Assembly: GCA_041649615.1 (NCBI GenBank)
Contig: JBAZMT010000018.1
Location: forward strand, 1 to 15,896
Direction: 5' to 3'
Length of the DNA: 15,896 nt
From: JALOAR01 sp041649615
GTDB taxonomy: Bacteria; Patescibacteriota; Minisyncoccia; UBA6257; Colwellbacteraceae
Part shown: piece by piece, positions 11,705-15,896 of the stretch
Layout: every line of letters begins with the position of its first letter
Position numbering within the stretch: the first letter of the stretch is position 1
Notes under the pieces: model-generated
What the model was told of the DNA's origin: nothing
The model's input: the letters and a program-made list of their open reading frames with translations, nothing else
The model's database searches: none
Translations under genes and position numbers: made by a program

Positions 11705-12751
11705 ATGGGCCGAATCATGATCGGCGGGCAGCGGTGGTGGCCCAACGTGGCGGCGCTATCGGGCGGCCTATATGACGATTTCAGCGGCGCGGCTCCGGCA
11801 AATTGGTGGACGACGCTCTTGGGCACGATGGCTACCAACGCGGGGGCGCTGAGGGCTAACGCGATTGCGAGCGACACATACAACATGGTACTTAACCCCG
11901 AATTTACTACCGACACTATTGGGTGGGGCGGTGGTTCTGGCAGCACTATCGCTCGCGTTGATTCAGCGGTTGATCCTGGCGTCGCCAGCACTACAGCGAG
12001 CGCGGCAGATGATTGGTGTCTCAAGGTCACTAATACCGCTGGAACAGACGGGAAGGGGATTTACAGTACAACGGGTGGCATTATCGGGGCCACCTATCAA
12101 TCTATGTGCATAGCCTACGCTCCTAGCGCAAATGTGGTGGTCAATGCGGCGAGGCTACGGGCTGTTGATGGCGGGAGCACTGTGGCCGTAACTGCCGAAG
12201 ACGCTTGGAGGGCATTGACCATTACGGGCATAACACCCATAGCGACCCCCAACGTAGCTGTCGCTACATGGGGGGCTACCGCTACGGATATTACATACCA
12301 TGACAAGGTTGCTATGTATCTCCAGTCAACCATCGCCTACGGCAACCTCTACACGCCGAACGCTATGATTACGGCCAGCATGATCTCGCCCGCCGCGCTG
12401 GTGACACCACGGGCCGTCCTGCTACGTGTGACGGACGCGCTGAATTATGTGCGGCTGCTGTTGTTGCCGAACACGGCGGGGAATGACACTACCCTGGAGA
12501 CGGTTACGGCGGGAGTGCGGGCCACAGTGCAGACTGCCGACGTGGACTGGACACCAGGCGGAACGGACAAGGTGCGCGTTCTGGTGCAGGGCAACAACTA
12601 CACCGTGCAGCACATGAAGGCTGGAGCAGCGATCTGGACCAACGCCTTCACCACGGCGACGGCCAGCTTTAACACCAACACGCTCTTCGGCTTGCAGGTG
12701 TTCGTTGCGACCGACAACTCGTGGGATGACATACTGATTCAGCCAGCTTAG
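11705..12751 (+). CDS. lectin-like virion protein with inserted carbohydrate-binding-type domain, 348 aa
   Basis: ATG 11705 comes one base after the preceding stop. Residues about 22-60 (LYDDFSGA, GALRANAIASDTYN) and 219-348 (ITASM, AVLLRVTDALNYVRLLLLPN, GGTDKVRVLVQGN, WDDILI) together read as one concanavalin/LamG-like beta-sandwich. Between them, residues about 61-219 form a separate module: NPEFTTDTIGW, ADDWCLKVTN, EDAWRALTITGIT, and YGNLYTPN, the plan of CBM_4_9-type carbohydrate-binding domains. The DNA of that insert is clearly less GC-rich (about 50-57% per line by hand count, against 63-67% around it). It is probably a surface-exposed virion protein that binds host or environmental glycans. 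Its place between terminase and portal, away from any tail genes, is unusual. The fold reading is by pattern. Confidence 0.6.
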   Translation: MGRIMIGGQRWWPNVAALSGGLYDDFSGAAPANWWTTLLGTMATNAGALRANAIASDTYNMVLNPEFTTDTIGWGGGSGSTIARVDSAVDPGVASTTASAADDWCLKVTNTAGTDGKGIYSTTGGIIGATYQSMCIAYAPSANVVVNAARLRAVDGGSTVAVTAEDAWRALTITGITPIATPNVAVATWGATATDITYHDKVAMYLQSTIAYGNLYTPNAMITASMISPAALVTPRAVLLRVTDALNYVRLLLLPNTAGNDTTLETVTAGVRATVQTADVDWTPGGTDKVRVLVQGNNYTVQHMKAGAAIWTNAFTTATASFNTNTLFGLQVFVATDNSWDDILIQPA

Positions 12752-12759
12752 GGGGCACG

Positions 12760-13060
12760 ATGCTTTACATAGATCAAACTGAGATTATGAGCGACGCGGG
12801 CCGCACAGGCAGCGATTGACGTGGCTATCGACGTTCTGGCCGAGGCGGGAGCCACGGCGGGCCATGCAGAACGGGCGGCGCTGGCCGTATCGGTGCTGCT
12901 GAATCCGGCGCGCTATGGCGAGATGATGCTGCGCGGGGTGCTCATTAACCCGAACTGTAACACAGGCACAAGCGACCCACTGGCCGACGACGGGGCGATG
13001 AAGTTCGTGCTGTCGAGCTTGTGGAACGCCTACGCGGGATATTCGCCAGTGACGGCCTAG
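12760..13060 (+). CDS. small virion-region protein, frameshifted (about 99 aa if corrected)
   Basis: ATG 12760 follows AGGGGG and begins MLYIDQTEIMSDA, but this frame stops at 12817-12819. The next frame carries a coherent protein from about 12800 to 13060 (AAQAAIDVAIDVLAEAGA, AALAVSVLLNPARYGEMM, then VLSSLWNAYAG) without its own good start; GTG 12821 lacks a ribosome site. Removing one G from the GGG run at 12798-12800 joins the two exactly, giving MSDA-AAQAAIDVAID and 300 bases, 100 codons with stop. The corrected product resembles small helical proteins common in phage head regions. Causes: one-base assembly/sequencing error, a real mutation, or a programmed +1 shift; no slippery codon pair is obvious. 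Confidence 0.6.
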
Positions 13061-13061
13061 C

Positions 13062-13181
13062 GTGAACGAGCTAGAGCGCCGCGCGCGTCTACCGGGCGGC
13101 AGCATGAGCCTGGGGTGTATGAGGGTGCTGCTGTTGGTGCTGTTAGTGGTGGTGTTGGTGAAAGGCATCTATGCCAGTTGA
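13062..13181 (+). CDS. 39-aa membrane peptide overlapping the portal start
   Basis: The frame from GTG 13062 (or ATG 13104, 25 aa) ends at 13181, eleven bases into the portal gene. It has a basic N-terminal part (NELERRARLPGG) and one very hydrophobic Val/Leu segment (VLLLVLLVVVLV) with a short end (KGIYAS). The longer start has no clear ribosome site. It may be a membrane peptide whose translation couples to the portal. GTG/CTG-rich DNA can give such frames by chance, so confidence is moderate. Confidence 0.4.
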   Translation: MNELERRARLPGGSMSLGCMRVLLLVLLVVVLVKGIYAS

Positions 13182-14682
13182 TTACAACCTACAGGCCAGG
13201 ATTCAATACCTAAAATGGATCGACCAGGAGGACGCCTCCGAGGCCGAGTTCGTGCGCACTTGCCGCGACTACGCCAAGGGCGAGCAGCCGACGTACCTCA
13301 CCGATAGGCAAAAGGAGTTCGTCGGCCTCAAGGCCAAGGACGCCGATTACCTCTATGCCCATAATATGTGCCAGTTGGTCATCGACGCCGTAACGGAGCG
13401 CCTGAGTGTGGAGCAATTCGCGCTGGCCGACGAGGTAGAGCTAGCGGAGGACGCCGATCCATCGGCCTGGGCCATGACGTGGTGGGAAGCAAACCGCATG
13501 GACGCCGGGCAGGACGACGTATACGGCGCGTCGCTCAGGGATGGGGCCTCTTACCTCATTGTCCATTGGGACGATAAGGAGAAGAAGCCACAGTGGTCGA
13601 TCAACACCGCATGGGACGGTAGCGCAGGCGTCAAGTTCCAGGCTGACCCAGACACGGGGCAGGCGATCTTCGCCGTCAAAAAGTGGCAAGTCTACGACCC
13701 CTACAACACGGAGAACAACGGCCGCACGCGCATGACGCTGTACTTTCCCGATAGGGTAGAGAAGTACATCTCAACCAAGGACAGCAACGAGGGCATCGGC
13801 GGCACGCAATGGGAGACCTACACCGACGCGCCGACAGAGCCCTGGCCTATCCCGTGGCTGGACAGGGACGGCCAACCGCTGGGCCTGGCCGTATTCGAGT
13901 TTGCCAACCCCGGCGGCTCGGAGATTAGCCAACTGCTGCCCATTCAGGACATGCTCAACAAGGCCGACATTGACCTGATCGCCGCAACGGATAGCAGCGG
14001 TTTTCGCATCGTCTACGCTTCGGGCGTGCCGCCTGTCGTGGGCAGCACGGGTGAGGAGACAGCCATCAAGTTATCGCCCGCGCGGCTGCTGCGCTTCACG
14101 GACCCCGCGGCCAAGCTGGGGGCCCTGGAAGCCGCCGACCCGGTAGCCATGATTAGCTCATCCAAATACTGGATTGAGACCGCCGCGGCCATCACCCGCA
14201 CGCCGCAGTACCTATTTCACCCCATGGGCGCGGACCAGCCCTCGGGTGAGTCGCTCAAGCAGCAAGAGATCGGCCTGGTGTTCAAGTGCGAGCGGCGCCA
14301 GGACGTTTGGGGCAACGTCTGGGAGAACATCATCGGCCTATCGGCTAAGCTCTACAACCTCTACGGCGCGGGGGCTATCGAGGACGTGCCCGTGTCTACC
14401 CAGTGGCACGCCGCGCAACTGCCCACCGACCCTGTAGCCGACGAAACGGCGATGGGCTTGGCGCTCAAGCAGTACGTGGAAGCGGGTATCCCCCTCGTCA
14501 CCGCGGCGCGGCGTCTGGGCTGGACAGAGGCCGAGATAGCGCAACTGGAGAAGGACAAAAAGAAGGCCGATGCGGAGCGCACATCCATGGCGACGGCGCT
14601 GCTTGACCAAGCGCGCACGCAGTTTGACCAAGGGCAGAACCCAGCGGCACAGGACATGATGGGAGAGGCACCCAATGCCTGA
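13171..14682 (+). CDS. portal protein, SPP1 gp6 type
   Basis: A 503-aa protein, the usual length for this family. Features in order: an N-terminal helical part with YAKGEQPTYL, the wing/clip region with LRDGASYLIVHW, KWQVYDPYN and YFPDRVEKY, a long helix (LLPIQDMLNKADIDLIAATD), a region ending TPQYLF-PMGADQPSGESLKQQE, and helices near the C-terminus (TAARRLGWTEAEIAQLEKDKKKA). The PSGESLKQQE segment and the LNK helix are hallmarks of SPP1-like portals. Twelve copies form the ring at one capsid vertex through which terminase pumps DNA. The C-terminal end is Gln/Ala-rich, as is usual. The next gene overlaps by eight bases. Ribosome site at 13171 is weak (AAAGG), consistent with coupling to the upstream frame. 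Confidence 0.9.
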   Translation: MPVDYNLQARIQYLKWIDQEDASEAEFVRTCRDYAKGEQPTYLTDRQKEFVGLKAKDADYLYAHNMCQLVIDAVTERLSVEQFALADEVELAEDADPSAWAMTWWEANRMDAGQDDVYGASLRDGASYLIVHWDDKEKKPQWSINTAWDGSAGVKFQADPDTGQAIFAVKKWQVYDPYNTENNGRTRMTLYFPDRVEKYISTKDSNEGIGGTQWETYTDAPTEPWPIPWLDRDGQPLGLAVFEFANPGGSEISQLLPIQDMLNKADIDLIAATDSSGFRIVYASGVPPVVGSTGEETAIKLSPARLLRFTDPAAKLGALEAADPVAMISSSKYWIETAAAITRTPQYLFHPMGADQPSGESLKQQEIGLVFKCERRQDVWGNVWENIIGLSAKLYNLYGAGAIEDVPVSTQWHAAQLPTDPVADETAMGLALKQYVEAGIPLVTAARRLGWTEAEIAQLEKDKKKADAERTSMATALLDQARTQFDQGQNPAAQDMMGEAPNA

Positions 14683-15757
14683 CCCGCTCGTCGTGACCAT
14701 TCTGCGCCAGTACAAGGAGGCTTTGCGCTTGCGCGAGGCCCGGCAGATGGCCGACATGGCGCGGCAGTACGCGCAAATCGAAATGCGTCTGACCGATAGT
14801 ATGCAACTGCTAGCCAACGACATGGCCGCGCGCAAGGCAGCGGGGCAGACTATCAGCGAGGGCGCGCTGTACCGCATGGACAGGTACAAGGCGCTACACC
14901 TCCAAGTTGAGCGCGAGCTAGACAACTACACCAACCAGTACGCGCTGCCCTTCATCGAAGCCGAGCAGCAATATTATGGCGAGATGGGCATACGCGGCGC
15001 GTGGGACTCACTCATGGCGCAGACGGGGGCGGGCGGCATCAATCTGGGCTGGAATCGGCTGCCCGTAGAGGCCATCGAAAACATGGTGGGCCTGGCCGGC
15101 GATGGATCGCCGCTCAGGGCGCTGCTAGCCAAGGCGTACCCTGACGCGATGGACGGCATTATCAAGCAGCTCATCCAGTCTACCGCCTTGGGCATCAACC
15201 CGCGCCAAACGGCTTACAACATGGCGCGCGGCATGGACATGGGGCTGGACAGGGCGCTGACCATCGCACGCACGGAGCAACTGCGGGCGTTCCGCATGGC
15301 GAGCACGGCGCAGTACAGGGAGTCGGGCATCGTAAAGGGCTTCAAGCGCTTGGCAACCCACGACACGCGGACGTGTCTTGCATGCCTCATGAGCGACGGG
15401 GAGGTGTTCGATAGCGCGCAGGAGCTATCCGATCATCCAAACGGAAGGTGCACAGTAATTCCCATATTGGCCATCGGCCCGCAAGTGCAATGGGAGAATG
15501 GCCAGGACTGGTTCAAGAGCCTGCCCGAAGAGCAGCAGCAGAACATGATGGGTGAGCAGCTATTCAACGGCTGGAAGGGCCACAAGTTTGGGCTATCCGA
15601 CCTACGCAAAACGGCGCACTCGGACACATGGGGCGATTCGCCAAGAGTGGCCACGTTCAAAGAGTTGGAGCTCAGGCGCACCTGGACGACGGTGCAACGA
15701 GAATCATTTGTGAATAGGCAGGCCAAAAAACAGGCCGCTATCAGCCCAGGGGGCTAA
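14675..15757 (+). CDS. MuF / SPP1 gp7-type head morphogenesis protein
   Basis: A 360-aa protein. Residues about 198-265 are the phage Mu F-like domain (PF04233): ARTEQLRAFRMAS, then TAQYRESGIVKGFKRLATHDTRTC (in part), CLMSDGEVF and HPNGRC leading to VIPIL, with conserved Asp/Cys pairs and the closing Cys. The N-terminal ~190 residues are helical (MADMARQYAQIEMRL; LHLQVERELDNY), and residues 270-360 form a charged C-terminal extension with a GEQLFNGWKGHKF segment. SPP1 gp7-like proteins are minor virion proteins bound to the portal and enter the procapsid during assembly. GGAGAGG upstream and the 8-base overlap with the portal support the start. Confidence 0.9.
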   Translation: MPDPLVVTILRQYKEALRLREARQMADMARQYAQIEMRLTDSMQLLANDMAARKAAGQTISEGALYRMDRYKALHLQVERELDNYTNQYALPFIEAEQQYYGEMGIRGAWDSLMAQTGAGGINLGWNRLPVEAIENMVGLAGDGSPLRALLAKAYPDAMDGIIKQLIQSTALGINPRQTAYNMARGMDMGLDRALTIARTEQLRAFRMASTAQYRESGIVKGFKRLATHDTRTCLACLMSDGEVFDSAQELSDHPNGRCTVIPILAIGPQVQWENGQDWFKSLPEEQQQNMMGEQLFNGWKGHKFGLSDLRKTAHSDTWGDSPRVATFKELELRRTWTTVQRESFVNRQAKKQAAISPGG

Positions 15758-15780
15758 TCAATACAGGAGTTACCGGAATC

Positions 15781-15896
15781 ATGACGGAACCAACGACCCC
15801 GGAGGTCACAACGGAGGCGACAGAATCGCCAACGACGGCAGCAGCACAGCCGGTAGAGGGCGACGGCGAAACATTCGACCGCGCCTATGTGCAACA
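15781..15896 (+). CDS. probable scaffold protein (3' partial)
   Basis: ATG 15781 has AGGAG about eleven bases upstream, and 38 codons lie before the window end. The start is Thr/Glu/Pro/Ala-rich and acidic (MTEPTTPEVTTEATES, TTAAAQPVEGD), then ETFDRAYVQ. Phage scaffolds of the DUF4355-like kind begin with such a disordered acidic tail and then an (E)xFDxxYVxxLRxE helix. Gene order (portal, MuF, scaffold, then capsid) agrees. The family call rests on 38 residues and order. Confidence 0.7.
   Translation, partial: MTEPTTPEVTTEATESPTTAAAQPVEGDGETFDRAYVQ

Noticed and set aside
1..15896. CRISPR arrays, tRNA or rRNA genes, insertion sequences, integrase or attachment site
   Set aside because: No regularly spaced repeats, cloverleaf with a GGTTCRA-type T-loop, transposase motifs or tyrosine/serine recombinase motifs were seen on either strand.
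1..15896. CTAG tetranucleotide abundance
   Set aside because: CTAG is depleted in many bacterial genomes, but a rough hand count (about 45) is close to what base composition predicts, so it is only a weak hint about the host.

Overview
This 15.9-kb window is a contiguous piece of a tailed double-stranded DNA phage or prophage (class Caudoviricetes). Every supportable gene is on the + strand, and most neighbours overlap by ATGA, GTGA or TAATG. The landmark genes are a RecA-like single-strand annealing/recombination ATPase, a winged-helix replication initiator, a DnaC/IstB-type helicase loader, a DUF1064 nuclease, both terminase subunits, an SPP1-gp6-type portal, a MuF-type head morphogenesis protein and the start of a probable scaffold. 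A near-consensus sigma-70 promoter, strong GGAGG-type ribosome sites and a classic rho-independent terminator point to a bacterial host. By eye the GC content is near 60%, with free use of CTA, AGG and ATA codons. The host phylum cannot be fixed from the sequence. No integrase, repressor/Cro pair, endolysin or tail gene is visible, so the lifestyle is undetermined.

Layout. (1) 1-3164: early region of small genes. It opens with the 3' part of an AP2 plus ribbon-helix-helix protein, then the recombination ATPase, a 38-aa membrane peptide and a run of small coupled genes, several with Cys motifs. (2) 3165-3332: a control region with a structured operon end, a TTGACA-17-TACAAT promoter and repeated TAACGT elements. 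(3) 3333-6008: replication block (initiator with internal tandem repeats, a candidate origin; helicase loader; DUF1064 nuclease; a small gene). (4) 6005-7683: small genes including two helix-turn-helix proteins. (5) 7684-7814: a 131-base gene-free gap with nested complementary arms, a candidate structured RNA. (6) 7815-9345: small genes, including a signal-peptide-bearing secreted protein flanked by three single-span membrane peptides, then a small HTH protein. (7) 9346-9500: a palindrome, a strong terminator and another hairpin, marking the boundary to the late genes. (8) 9501-15896: packaging and head module: small and large terminase, two beta-rich probable virion proteins, a small frameshifted gene, a membrane peptide, portal, MuF protein and the scaffold start.

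How it works together. The initiator, loader and recombination/nuclease genes would recruit the host replisome and process replication intermediates. The HTH genes just before the terminator are candidates for controlling the switch to packaging and head genes, which build the procapsid (portal, MuF, scaffold) and fill it (terminase). The least ordinary points are the AP2-RHH fusion, the candidate origin inside the initiator gene, the structured gap at 7684-7814, the secreted-protein/membrane-peptide cassette, a carbohydrate-binding-type domain that looks grafted into a lectin-like virion protein, and a one-base frameshift in an otherwise intact virion-region gene.
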